The notes under the pieces: model-generated
The model's database searches: none
Seen by the model: the letters and a program-made list of their open reading frames with translations, nothing else
What the model was told of the DNA's origin: nothing
Shown: positions 16,699-24,849 of the stretch, one piece after another
Layout of the letters: the number at the start of each line of letters is the position of its first letter
Position numbering within the stretch: the stretch's first letter is position 1
Position numbers and translations under genes: made by a program
From: Roseivirga sp. BDSF3-8
GTDB lineage: Bacteria; Bacteroidota; Bacteroidia; Cytophagales; Cyclobacteriaceae
Assembly: GCF_041449215.1 (NCBI RefSeq)
Contig: NZ_JBGNFV010000001.1
Location: 2,269,001 to 2,333,000, forward strand
Reading direction: 5' to 3'
DNA length: 64,000 nucleotides

Positions 16699-17475
16699 CT
16701 ATACTAATCCAGCCATCATTGCGAAGCCCAGCAGAAATAAGGCAGCGGCAACAAATACATGAACAAAAGCCAATGTGACCTTCTTGAGAAGCAGTTTTCC
16801 TGCAAAGGCACCGGCAAATGCAGAAAGTGTTCCTACAACCAGATATGTCGTGTTTTGGCTAAGTAAAGCCAAGTCGAAGTTACTGAAATATATGCTTAGG
16901 CGTGTAACATCTATAAAAGTCGCAATGATGATACCGCAGGCTATAAAGGCTTCTTTTGAAAGGCCAAGTTTAATTAAAAAAGCGCTTCGTAAAGCACCCT
17001 GATGTCCCGATAACCCACCAAAGAACCCGGAGAGTAGTCCTCCGACTGTGAGTGGGCCGGCTACCTTTCCTGAACGTCTGAAGCCCAATGGCTTTAATTC
17101 AAGAAAGGCGAAAAGAATTATTAAAGCGCCAATGAGAAATTTTAAAAAGGAAACGTCCTTTTTGATGCTTCCCAGCGTATAAGAATATAGAGTGCCTGCA
17201 TCTGACAGGCATGAAAGCAGATAAGCGCCTATTGCGGCGCCGGCAATAGCCGGTACTCCGAAGCGGATGACGATATCCCGATTGGCGGCTCTGCCGATAA
17301 GCAAAAGCTTAAAAAGGTTGTTCAGAAAGTGAACGACCGCGGTAAGTGATATGGCAGTTTGGATGGGGAAAAACACAGCAAATACAGGCATAAGTAATGT
17401 GCCCAGTCCAAAGCCGGATATAAAGGTTAGCAGCGAGGTCAGTAAGGCTGCTATCCCGATGATGACGTATTCCAT
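16699..17475 (-). CDS. TauE/SafE-family membrane transporter
   Basis: Polytopic membrane protein of 258 residues with about eight hydrophobic segments in two repeats. The first half has the family-type GFGLGTLLMPVF stretch, and the second half the matching GGLLSGFFGGLSGHQGALRS loop. Members export sulfite, sulfoacetate or related organic anions; the substrate here is not clear. It is separated from the downstream OmpA-type gene by about 300 bases, so probably not cotranscribed. The NYN gene is divergent, 46 bases away. Confidence 0.85.
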   Translation of the reverse strand: MEYVIIGIAALLTSLLTFISGFGLGTLLMPVFAVFFPIQTAISLTAVVHFLNNLFKLLLIGRAANRDIVIRFGVPAIAGAAIGAYLLSCLSDAGTLYSYTLGSIKKDVSFLKFLIGALIILFAFLELKPLGFRRSGKVAGPLTVGGLLSGFFGGLSGHQGALRSAFLIKLGLSKEAFIACGIIIATFIDVTRLSIYFSNFDLALLSQNTTYLVVGTLSAFAGAFAGKLLLKKVTLAFVHVFVAAALFLLGFAMMAGLV

Positions 17476-17521
17476 ATCACATACTTACAACACACAGAAA
17501 TATTAGATAAATAAATTTTAC

Positions 17522-18196
17522 ATGATTGCCGACATTTCGAGCCGATTGACCAAGATTGCCATCTTCTATGATGGGAATTTTTTCTCAACCGTTAACAATT
17601 ACTACAGGTTTTCGCATCCAGTCAAGCGGAATTTCAATTTCCAGGGCTTTGCAGAATATGTGAAGGAGCGCGTAGCCGCCAAAGAAAATGTAGACCCGGA
17701 GTTTACTCAGGTGATAGAGTCGCACTGGTTCAGGGGTAAATTTACCATGAGTCAGATGAAAGACTACCACGAGGACGAGGATAAGCTGCTAAAAGCGCTT
17801 ACTTCAGAAAAGTATATCGATGATTCACTCATGTATGCTAATATAATTCAGCATGTATTTCCTATGCGGGTGGATCGTTATGGTAATGCAGAAGAAAAGG
17901 GCATTGATGTATGGTTTGCACTGGAGGCATTTGAGCTTGCCTTGTTGAAGAAATTCGACGTGCTGGCTCTGGTTGCCAGTGACACTGATTATATTCCTCT
18001 TATCAGAAAGCTTAATGGTCTTGGTACACGCGTAGCGCTGGTAAGCTGGGACATTCAGGAGACTTCTACCACCACCAGCCAAGTGCTCATAAATGAGTGT
18101 ACTCACTACCTGCCGATGCACCAGGAAATAGACCATCGCTACGGCAGCCGAAAGGAAGAAGAGCGTACAAGTATTGCAAAGATATTTGCCGGATAA
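17522..18196 (+). CDS. NYN-domain (PIN-like) protein, LabA/DUF88 family
   Basis: Predicted cytoplasmic nuclease-like protein of 224 residues. The NYN fold shows its acidic residues: FYDGNFF near residue 20, the DVWFALEAFELALLKKFD segment near 125, and ALVASDTDYIPLIRKL, where the last Asp pair completes the metal site. GTRVALVSW follows as the last core strand. Family members act on RNA, but the target here is unknown. It is 48 bases upstream of era, with a small hairpin in the gap. Confidence 0.85.
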   Translation: MIADISSRLTKIAIFYDGNFFSTVNNYYRFSHPVKRNFNFQGFAEYVKERVAAKENVDPEFTQVIESHWFRGKFTMSQMKDYHEDEDKLLKALTSEKYIDDSLMYANIIQHVFPMRVDRYGNAEEKGIDVWFALEAFELALLKKFDVLALVASDTDYIPLIRKLNGLGTRVALVSWDIQETSTTTSQVLINECTHYLPMHQEIDHRYGSRKEEERTSIAKIFAG

Positions 18197-18214
18197 TCAT
18201 TTTTCATTAAGGTT

Positions 18215-18236
18215 GGTTTACCCGTAAGAGTAAACC
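18215..18236 (+). repeat. Inverted repeat just before era
   Basis: GGTTTAC (18215-18221) and GTAAACC (18230-18236) form a 7-base-pair stem with an eight-base loop. It ends eight bases before the era ATG and lacks a following U-run, so it is not a standard terminator. It could fold in the leader of the era mRNA. Confidence 0.4.
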
Positions 18237-18244
18237 CTTCTGCC

Positions 18245-19138
18245 ATGCCAGATAAAAATCCACATAAAGCCGGGTTTGTCAGTATTATAGGCAAACCGAA
18301 CGTTGGTAAAAGCACGCTTATGAATGTACTCGTAGGTGAGCGCCTGTCTATTATTACCAGCAAAGCACAGACCACCCGCCACCGTATCATGGGGATTATC
18401 AGCTCAGATGATTTCCAGATAGTCTATTCGGACACACCCGGCATTATTAAACCCAAATATGAGCTGCAAAGCTCGATGATGCACTTCGTCAATACCAGTC
18501 TTGAGGATGCTGATGTCATTCTTTTTGTAACGGACCTCTATGAGCAGTTTGATGAGGAAGACGTCATTAAAAGACTGAAGGATGTGGAAGTACCCATCCT
18601 GCTAATTATCAATAAAATTGACCTTGCCAAGAATGACACCGTGCTGCAGGAAAAAATCACCTATTGGAAGCAGCATGTAAATCCGCAGGAAATAATTCCC
18701 ATATCTGCTCTCCAGGGACTGAATACACCCAGGGTATTTGAGGCTATCCTTGAGAACATGCCAGAGCATCCGGCCTATTACCCAAAAACGGAAATGACTG
18801 ATCGGCCTGAGAGGTTCTTTGCTGCCGAGATTATTCGGGAAAAGATATTCATGAACTATAAGAAAGAAGTCCCCTACAGTACTGAGGTGGCCGTGATTGA
18901 GTTCAAGGAAGATGAGAGCATCATCCGTATCCGCGCCGAAATTTTTGTAGAACGGCATACTCAAAAAGGTATCATCATAGGTAAGGGAGGGGAAATGCTC
19001 AAAAAGGTCGGTACCCAGGCCAGAAAGGACATGGAAGACTTCTTCGGAAAGCAGGTTTTCCTTGAGCAACATGTAAAAGTGGAGTCAGATTGGCGAAAAA
19101 GAACCAGTCAGCTCAATCGTTTTGGATATAGAGGCTGA
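18245..19138 (+). CDS. era: GTPase Era
   Basis: Ribosome-assembly GTPase that binds the 3' end of 16S rRNA. G1 GKPNVGKST is near residue 16, G3 DTPG near 63 and G4 NKID near 122. The C-terminal KH domain has IIIGKGGEMLKKVGTQAR. The length of 297 residues is standard. It is followed after 48 bases by der, a second ribosome-assembly GTPase; the era-der pair is frequent in Bacteroidota. Confidence 0.96.
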   Translation: MPDKNPHKAGFVSIIGKPNVGKSTLMNVLVGERLSIITSKAQTTRHRIMGIISSDDFQIVYSDTPGIIKPKYELQSSMMHFVNTSLEDADVILFVTDLYEQFDEEDVIKRLKDVEVPILLIINKIDLAKNDTVLQEKITYWKQHVNPQEIIPISALQGLNTPRVFEAILENMPEHPAYYPKTEMTDRPERFFAAEIIREKIFMNYKKEVPYSTEVAVIEFKEDESIIRIRAEIFVERHTQKGIIIGKGGEMLKKVGTQARKDMEDFFGKQVFLEQHVKVESDWRKRTSQLNRFGYRG

Positions 19139-19156
19139 TATTCCGCCTTTCTTCCC

Positions 19157-19164
19157 TATTTTTG
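19157..19164 (+). promoter_or_regulatory. Candidate -7 element before der
   Basis: TATTTTTG, an exact TAnnTTTG match, lies 22 bases before the der ATG in the era-der gap. This suggests that der has its own promoter in addition to readthrough from era. Confidence 0.45.
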
Positions 19165-19186
19165 CAAAAAAAATTCCAGAAGTTTC

Positions 19187-20494
19187 ATGGCAAACATAGT
19201 CGCGATCGTTGGCAGACCCAACGTAGGCAAGTCCACTCTTTTCAACCGACTGGTTGAAAAACGCAAGGCCATCATGGATGACGAACCGGGTATTACCCGC
19301 GACCGGCACTATGGCTATGGCGAATGGAATGGCAAACATTTTACAGTAATCGATACCGGGGGGTATGTAGAAGGCTCGGAGGATGCCTTCGAAGAGGCTA
19401 TTCGCTCACAGGTCAAGTTGGCGCTTGAGGAAGCCTCAGTAGTGCTTTTTATGGTAGATGTTATGTCCGGTCTAACTGGCCTGGACAAGGATTTTGCCAA
19501 CATCATTAGAGGGCTGAAAAAACCCCTGTATATCGTTGCTAATAAGGCTGATAATACTGAGAGAACAATGATGGCCGGGGAATTTTACGCACTGGGCATA
19601 GGTGATGTATTCACCGTTAGTGCTGCTAATGGCCATGGTACAGGCGACTTACTCGATGAGGTAGTTGCCCACTTCCCGGATGAGGGTGACGAAGATCCCG
19701 AAGCTGGTATCCCCCGCATCGCAATTCTTGGCAGGCCTAATGTTGGCAAGTCTTCCTTTCTCAACTCTCTTTTGGGAGAAGAGCGTTCCATAGTAACAGA
19801 TATAGCAGGTACCACCCGTGACGCGATCGACACCCGTTACACTATGTTCGGTAAGGATTTTATCCTTACGGATACGGCAGGTGTGCGCAAAAAGGCCAAA
19901 GTAAAGGAGGATGTTGAGTTTTATAGCGTGCTCCGCAGTATTCAGGCCTTGCAGGATAGCGATGTGTGTATCGTGATGGTAGACGCTGAGAGAGGCCTTG
20001 AAGCTCAAGATTTGCACCTGATAAACCTTGGACACAAATATAAAAAAGGATTGATGATCATGATCAATAAGTGGGATCTGATCAGCAAAGACTCTAATAC
20101 CCATAAAAAGATAGAAAAGGAGATAAAAGATCGACTTGGCCCACTCTCCTATATCCCCGTCATTTTTGCTTCCGTACTCAAGAAGCAACGGATCTTTCAG
20201 GCAATCGAACTTGCAGTGCAGATTTATGAGAATAAGCACACGCGTATACCTACCTCAGCATTGAACGAGGCCCTGTTGCCTGAGATTGAGCGGTATCCGC
20301 CTCCTGCACTTAAAGGAAAGTATATCAGGATAAAATACGTAACGCAACTACCTACGAAAAATCCAACTTTCGCGTTTTTTTGCAATCTACCTCAATACAT
20401 AAAACCCCCTTACGAACGATTTTTGGAAAATAAATTACGCGCTAGATTTGACTATACGGGCGTTCCGATCAAATTAATATTCAGAAAAAAGTAA
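19187..20494 (+). CDS. der: GTPase Der (EngA), double GTPase
   Basis: GTPase for 50S ribosomal subunit maturation, with two tandem G domains and a KH-like C-terminal domain. Duplicate G1 motifs are GRPNVGKST (about residue 8) and GRPNVGKSS (about 182). The G4 motifs are NKAD and NKWD. The end, GVPIKLIFRKK, is typical. The length of 435 residues is normal. The TAA stop at 20492-20494 overlaps a 14-base palindrome. Confidence 0.97.
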   Translation: MANIVAIVGRPNVGKSTLFNRLVEKRKAIMDDEPGITRDRHYGYGEWNGKHFTVIDTGGYVEGSEDAFEEAIRSQVKLALEEASVVLFMVDVMSGLTGLDKDFANIIRGLKKPLYIVANKADNTERTMMAGEFYALGIGDVFTVSAANGHGTGDLLDEVVAHFPDEGDEDPEAGIPRIAILGRPNVGKSSFLNSLLGEERSIVTDIAGTTRDAIDTRYTMFGKDFILTDTAGVRKKAKVKEDVEFYSVLRSIQALQDSDVCIVMVDAERGLEAQDLHLINLGHKYKKGLMIMINKWDLISKDSNTHKKIEKEIKDRLGPLSYIPVIFASVLKKQRIFQAIELAVQIYENKHTRIPTSALNEALLPEIERYPPPALKGKYIRIKYVTQLPTKNPTFAFFCNLPQYIKPPYERFLENKLRARFDYTGVPIKLIFRKK

Positions 20495-20506
20495 CAAGTA
20501 CTTGTT
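20493..20506. repeat. 14-base perfect palindrome at the der stop
   Basis: AACAAGTACTTGTT is its own reverse complement. It begins inside the der stop codon and lies about 55 bases upstream of the acidic lipoprotein ATG. It may be an operator for that gene or a chance palindrome. Confidence 0.4.
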
Positions 20507-20561
20507 CTGTATATCTAGAAATATTAAAATTGTTCCTTTGCAATCAAAAATTCTGTTTACG

Positions 20562-20822
20562 ATGAAAAAATTATTTGCACTCCTTTTGGTATGCGGTTTT
20601 GCCGTATCTTTCTATTCTTGTGAGCCTGAGTCTAATGAGTCTGAAGTAGAAGAAACTATGGAAGAAGTAGGCGAGGACATGGAAGATGCCGCTGAAGATG
20701 TAGGTGACGAGGTAGAGGAAGTAGGCGAAGACATGGAAGACGGAACTTCTATGGAAGCTGAAGAAGCTACTGAAGAATCTGCTTCTACTGAGGAAGTAGC
20801 TGAAGAAGAAGTTGAAGGATAA
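20562..20822 (+). CDS. Small, very acidic predicted lipoprotein with an internal repeat
   Basis: Protein of 86 residues from ATG 20562. Residues 1-20 form a lipoprotein signal with lipobox FYSC (Cys20). The remaining 66 residues are dominated by Glu, with Asp, Ala, Ser, Val and Met, and contain no Lys or Arg. The nine-residue unit EEVGEDMED occurs twice, at 34-42 and 52-60, joined by a related EDVGDEVEE. The spacing is compatible with a helix or extended acidic tether. I do not recognise a family. A terminator follows 20 bases after the stop, so it is a separate small transcription unit. Confidence 0.75.
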   Translation: MKKLFALLLVCGFAVSFYSCEPESNESEVEETMEEVGEDMEDAAEDVGDEVEEVGEDMEDGTSMEAEEATEESASTEEVAEEEVEG

Positions 20823-20841
20823 TTTTATATACTTCATTATT

Positions 20842-20870
20842 AAGGCTTTAGCTTGCTAAAGCCTTTTTTT
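20842..20870 (+). terminator. Intrinsic terminator after the acidic lipoprotein
   Basis: Stem AAGGCTTTAGC / GCTAAAGCCTT (20842-20852 and 20855-20865) with a two-to-four-base loop is followed by a run of T to 20870. It ends 15 bases before the SprT-like gene. Confidence 0.88.
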
Positions 20871-20884
20871 ATGCCCTGACGTGA

Positions 20885-21499
20885 ATGGAACAGGCCTCTT
20901 TATATAATTTGTTGAAAAATCATGTACCCCAGAATGCGGTGCACTATTGTGTCGATTTGTGGCAGAAATATCCCTTTCGGTTCAGGCTTGCGGGTAACCG
21001 GCGTACAAAATTCGGGGACTACAGGTTCGAGCGGGCTACGGGTATTCATATCATTACGGTGAATAGCTCTCTTAATCCGTATGCGTTTCTGATAACCTTT
21101 GTGCATGAAGTGGCTCACCTGGTGGCTTTTGACACTCATGGCCACCATATAAAGCCCCATGGAAAGGAGTGGAAAATCACCTTTCGCAGGTTGTTTCAGC
21201 CCCTTCTTTCTGATCTTATTTTTCCAGGGGATGTTCTGGTGGCTCTCAAGCATTATTTTATTAACCCGAAGGCCTCCTCCTACTCTGACCCAAAACTTGC
21301 TTTAGCGCTACAGGCACATGACCGGATGCCTGAGGGTAAAGATAGTTTGGCGGGGCTACCCAGAGGTACCAGGTTCAAACTAAACGGGCGGGTTTTTGAA
21401 AAGGGCCTTAAGAGACGCACCCGTGTTATGTGTATTGAAGTTAAAACCGGACGGAATTACCTCGTAAGCCTAAGTGCTTTAGTAGAACGGTGTGCTTAA
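20885..21499 (+). CDS. SprT-like zinc metalloprotease-fold protein
   Basis: Protein of 204 residues with an HExxH zinc site, FVHEVAHLVAF (His74, Glu75, His78), followed by HGHHIKPHGKEWKITFRRLF, which supplies the third ligand region as in SprT/Spartan domains. The family includes the DNA-protein crosslink protease Spartan; the bacterial members are less well defined. No signal peptide, so it is probably cytoplasmic. The four-Cys zinc ribbon of some family members is not visible. The TAA stop shares TTAA with the convergent next gene. Confidence 0.82.
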   Translation: MEQASLYNLLKNHVPQNAVHYCVDLWQKYPFRFRLAGNRRTKFGDYRFERATGIHIITVNSSLNPYAFLITFVHEVAHLVAFDTHGHHIKPHGKEWKITFRRLFQPLLSDLIFPGDVLVALKHYFINPKASSYSDPKLALALQAHDRMPEGKDSLAGLPRGTRFKLNGRVFEKGLKRRTRVMCIEVKTGRNYLVSLSALVERCA

Positions 21500-22089
21500 A
21501 TGAGCTCTATTCGGCGAGTAATAAGGTTGTTGACTAAGGTGTAGAAAGGTAATGGCTGCATAGTGCGCCAGTTGTCTATATCCAGGCTGCCACCAAAGTT
21601 TATATAAGAACCAATATTGAACCGGTCCCACTCCTCGCAAATAAAGTCACGAAAATTAATGGCTGCAATCCAGCCGGGACGTCCAAAATCCATTGTCTCT
21701 TCCACTTCCTCAAACCACTCCTCATAGTAGCAGTCATCGCTACCGTGAAAGTTCATTACATTTTCCCCAATAAGAATATATTGATTGATGCCCTCCCTAA
21801 GTAGGTGGTCGATAATGTTGCGCTTCAGGTGCATGATGTCATTATAAAGAGCATCATTCCACTCACCTATCATTTCTATCACCGCAAAGCCCCTATCGTA
21901 ATCAGCATACAGAATCTTAATATACAGGGTCTCACTACCCATAAAATCCCATGCCGGATCTATATAGTAGCCGTAGATTGTATCCGAGTACAGATCATAG
22001 TTATACTGTTTGCCATAAAACGGTGACTGTACATCATCAGCAACGTCATAGTACTGAAGCCAGCGATGATAAGGCTGAAGGGTATGCAT
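21496..22089 (-). CDS. Conserved protein of unknown function
   Basis: Protein of 197 residues, unusually rich in Tyr, Trp, Asp and Glu, with no signal peptide or membrane segment. Segments such as YIKILYADYDRGFAVIEMIG and INQYILIGENVMNFHGSDD look like alternating strands and helices of a compact alpha/beta fold. I do not recognise a motif. It directly abuts murQ (start and stop within one base) and is the last gene of the murein-recycling run, so it is probably cotranscribed with it. Confidence 0.8.
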   Translation of the reverse strand: MHTLQPYHRWLQYYDVADDVQSPFYGKQYNYDLYSDTIYGYYIDPAWDFMGSETLYIKILYADYDRGFAVIEMIGEWNDALYNDIMHLKRNIIDHLLREGINQYILIGENVMNFHGSDDCYYEEWFEEVEETMDFGRPGWIAAINFRDFICEEWDRFNIGSYINFGGSLDIDNWRTMQPLPFYTLVNNLITRRIELI

Positions 22090-22901
22090 TATGAATTATA
22101 ATCGTCCAGGGCCCGCTGCACACTGCCGTAACGATCTAAAAGAGCACGGGCCTCCTCTCTTTCGATAGATAACTCTTCCATAAGCATCCGCGTTCCGCGG
22201 TCCACCAGCTTATTATTACTAAGCTGCATATTCACCATTTTATTCCCTTTAACCCTGCCTAGCTTAATCATTACTGCGGTAGAAATCATATTCAGGGCCA
22301 GTTTCTGAGCCGTTCCCGCTTTCATCCGTGTACTGCCTGTCACGAACTCAGGTCCTGTAATCACTTCAACGGGATACTCAGCCAGTCGGGCCAGTTCTGA
22401 GTCAGTATTACAGGTAATGCACCCAGTCAGTAGCCCCGCCTGCCTGGCCTGCTCTACTCCGCCAAGTACATAGGGAGTACGGCCGCTGGCCGCTATGCCA
22501 ACTACCGTGTCATTTTGGGTAACATCATAGCTGCTAAGGTCCTTCCATGCCTGCTCACGGTCATCTTCTGCAAACTCCACGGCTTTCCGGATGGCACTAT
22601 CACCTCCTGCGATCAGGCCAATCACCATATCATGAGGTACGCCAAAGGTAGGGGGGCACTCGGATGCATCCACAATGCCCAACCTGCCACTGGTGCCGGC
22701 ACCGATATAAAAAAGCCTTCCTCCTTTTTGCATTCGCGGAACGATCTCCTCCACCAGTTTTTCAATTTGCGGAATGGCCTTACCTACAGCTATGGGAACC
22801 GTATGGTCCTCCTGGTTAATTCCCTGCAGGAGCTGTCCTGTGGACATTGTATGTAGGTTGTCGTGCTTAGAGGTGCTTTCTGTTGTGTTTTCCATGCTCA
22901 T
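22089..22901 (-). CDS. murQ: N-acetylmuramic acid 6-phosphate etherase
   Basis: SIS-domain lyase that splits the D-lactyl ether of MurNAc-6-P to give GlcNAc-6-P, a step of cell-wall recycling. The signature GAGTSGRLGIVDASECPPTF is at about residues 67-86, with TGSTRMKAGTAQK further on. The length is 270 residues, slightly short but complete. It overlaps the upstream kinase gene by four bases, so the two are translationally coupled. Confidence 0.94.
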   Translation of the reverse strand: MSMENTTESTSKHDNLHTMSTGQLLQGINQEDHTVPIAVGKAIPQIEKLVEEIVPRMQKGGRLFYIGAGTSGRLGIVDASECPPTFGVPHDMVIGLIAGGDSAIRKAVEFAEDDREQAWKDLSSYDVTQNDTVVGIAASGRTPYVLGGVEQARQAGLLTGCITCNTDSELARLAEYPVEVITGPEFVTGSTRMKAGTAQKLALNMISTAVMIKLGRVKGNKMVNMQLSNNKLVDRGTRMLMEELSIEREEARALLDRYGSVQRALDDYNS

Positions 22902-23770
22902 AGGTAACGGCCAGAAATACCCGCCTGTTCCTGGTGATATAAGCTCAGACCGGCTATTGGGGTTTCAAGTACATTGCGGAGTGCCACATGGCAGTCATTT
23001 GCCACCTGGCGCAAAATATCACTATAGTAAAACGCTATAGAGCCCACAAAATGCACTTTGTAATGCTGATGATTTGTGCATTTCAATACATTTTTCTCCA
23101 TAAACTCCGTAAAGCTCAGGTAGATCATGCGATAGATGTGTGGGTCATTTTTGTGATGAAACAAGAACTTACTAAAACCGGCAAGATAGCGGTTAGGCAT
23201 TGGTCGCTTGTACACATTCTCCAGAATCTCATTTCTGCTGGTACTATATCGCTTATCAAATGCCTCATGTAAGTGTTTGGGTAGCGTGTGATGCAGGTAC
23301 TCGCTCAGTAGCTGACGACCCAGGCTCGCGCCCGACCCCTCATCGCCAAAAACATACCCCAGCCCCCCCACAGTAGAGACGATCTCCTCGCCATTGTATA
23401 CACAGCAGTTAGCTCCCGTACCCAATATGCAGGCAATGCCTTCCTCCGAGCCACATAGAGCCCTTGCTGATGCAAGCAAATCATTTTGCACTTCTATAAG
23501 CGCCGCTTCCGGAAATGTAGTAAGTAGTGCAGAATGAAGAATTTGTTGGTTTCGTTCGCCCGATATACCTGCTCCATAGTAATGGATCTCATCTGGCTTT
23601 CCCAAAAGCTGAGGAAGCAATACCTCGCTAAGCTCTTTTTCTATTGTCTCCTGATCCTGGTAAAAGGGGTTGAAGCCCTGTGTTTTGGCCTGTGTTATCT
23701 GGCCATCTTTACCTAAAAGACGCCAATCAGTTTTCGTGGAGCCACTGTCTGCTATTAAAATCATGCGCAC
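22898..23770 (-). CDS. BadF/BadG/BcrA/BcrD-type ATPase, probable N-acetylglucosamine or N-acetylmuramate kinase
   Basis: Sugar kinase of the ASKHA fold with 290 residues. The phosphate-1 loop ADSGSTKTDWRL is at the N-terminus, followed by an ILGTGANCCVY phosphate-2 loop and a GDEGSGASLGRQLL segment. Overlap with murQ points to phosphorylation of an amino sugar (GlcNAc or MurNAc) released from murein. This matches the GlcNAc kinase family in Bacteroidota. The exact sugar is inferred from context. Confidence 0.86.
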   Translation of the reverse strand: MRMILIADSGSTKTDWRLLGKDGQITQAKTQGFNPFYQDQETIEKELSEVLLPQLLGKPDEIHYYGAGISGERNQQILHSALLTTFPEAALIEVQNDLLASARALCGSEEGIACILGTGANCCVYNGEEIVSTVGGLGYVFGDEGSGASLGRQLLSEYLHHTLPKHLHEAFDKRYSTSRNEILENVYKRPMPNRYLAGFSKFLFHHKNDPHIYRMIYLSFTEFMEKNVLKCTNHQHYKVHFVGSIAFYYSDILRQVANDCHVALRNVLETPIAGLSLYHQEQAGISGRYL

Positions 23771-23806
23771 CGGGCAGAATAAAGGTTAAAAATATAAAGA
23801 CCGGGA

Positions 23807-24055
23807 TCAGGTGCCCGGCTGGGGTGCTAATATACCGATAACAGGGAAACGCTCGAAAACCTTTTCCGTATGTGGCGCATCTGTCAACTCCTCCGTCAGG
23901 TCCTGCCCGGCCCAGTGTTCATAGTGCTTGCCGTCACGCCATAGCCGGCTACGGGTCACATCATACACTTTGCCCTCATAGGCCACCCATATTTCTTCCT
24001 TGTCATGGCCGTTTCGCAAGGCCAGTTGCATATGTGTGATAGGCTTTACTGCCAT
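23807..24055 (-). CDS. Cytochrome b5-like haem/steroid-binding domain protein (MAPR type)
   Basis: Single-domain protein of 82 residues. The order is IWVAYEGKVYDVTRSRLW, then GKHYEHWAGQDLTEEL, then APHTEKVFERFPVIGIL. This is the pattern of the membrane-associated progesterone receptor branch, in which a Tyr ligates haem and the HPGG of classical cytochrome b5 is missing. The partner is unknown. It lies between the RDD gene (5 bases upstream) and the sugar kinase (36 bases downstream) on the same strand. Confidence 0.85.
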   Translation of the reverse strand: MAVKPITHMQLALRNGHDKEEIWVAYEGKVYDVTRSRLWRDGKHYEHWAGQDLTEELTDAPHTEKVFERFPVIGILAPQPGT

Positions 24056-24060
24056 GCTGT

Positions 24061-24804
24061 TTATTTAGCGGAGAGGTGAGCATGGTCACGAACCACGGTG
24101 CGGAGAAAGATTTCCGGAGTTTCATTGGTCTGAATATCGAGAAGTTGCTTGACCTTGGTGTAAAGTCGTAGCACAGGTTCTCTGTCACCCGTTTTGGTAG
24201 AAATCGAAAGTACCTCTTCTATCAGGGCTGCTTCCTGATCGGTGAGCTTGTCAGCTTCCATATAGGTAGGCTGATAATCGTCCTGTTTGGCAATTTGCGC
24301 CAGAGCTGTATTATCAATACGTGTACGCCTGTTAAGTTTAATCACCGTAGTGCCTGCCAGTATATCACCCAGCCGCTGGCCTTTCTCACCGATACCTATG
24401 CATAGGAGACCCACTATTCCGTAAAATATACCTACATCAATTGGACGAAATAACCAGCGTATAAGGTATTGGCTAAATCTTGGAGAGCGGCCATCCATAC
24501 GGGACACCTTTATTTTCATAAAACGCTTTCCGACAGTCTGTCCGTTAAGGGCCAGCTCCAGAACGAGAAAATAAAAAACATAGGGAACAGCGATTAATGC
24601 CAAAATGACAACAAGCAGCCCTTCGTCCATCCTATCTATATCAAACCCTGAAGGGGCAAATATGACCGCCAATAATATAATGGATAACACATACACTACT
24701 AATACCGCATAGTCTATCAGCGTCGCCCCGATCCTATCTCCTATGCTCGCCAGATCATATTCAATGTCGACGTTCTGCGTGGTTTCAATACTTACTCTTT
24801 GCAT
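24061..24804 (-). CDS. RDD-family membrane protein
   Basis: Protein of 247 residues. The N-terminal 160 residues form the RDD domain with ASIGDRIGATLIDYAVL at the start, two or three hydrophobic helices, and GQTVGKRFMKIKV. The C-terminal part (about 165-247) is cytoplasmic. RDD genes are a regular member of the SpoIIM-DUF4129-MoxR-DUF58 neighbourhood in Bacteroidota, but here it is read in the opposite direction, across a 45-base divergent region containing a CRP-like dyad. Its transport role, if any, is unknown. Confidence 0.88.
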   Translation of the reverse strand: MQRVSIETTQNVDIEYDLASIGDRIGATLIDYAVLVVYVLSIILLAVIFAPSGFDIDRMDEGLLVVILALIAVPYVFYFLVLELALNGQTVGKRFMKIKVSRMDGRSPRFSQYLIRWLFRPIDVGIFYGIVGLLCIGIGEKGQRLGDILAGTTVIKLNRRTRIDNTALAQIAKQDDYQPTYMEADKLTDQEAALIEEVLSISTKTGDREPVLRLYTKVKQLLDIQTNETPEIFLRTVVRDHAHLSAK

Positions 24805-24813
24805 GTCGATTAA

Positions 24814-24833
24814 TTTGTGCTAAATTTCACAAA
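24814..24833. promoter_or_regulatory. CRP-like dyad between the RDD and SpoIIM genes
   Basis: TTTGTG (24814-24819) and CACAAA (24828-24833) are exact inverted repeats separated by eight bases. The core reads TGTGC-N6-TCACA, one base from the CRP/FNR-family consensus TGTGA-N6-TCACA. It is centred in the only gap between the two divergent transcription units of the MoxR neighbourhood, so it could control both. Confidence 0.45.
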
Positions 24834-24849
24834 ATTTTTTCTAAAAAAA

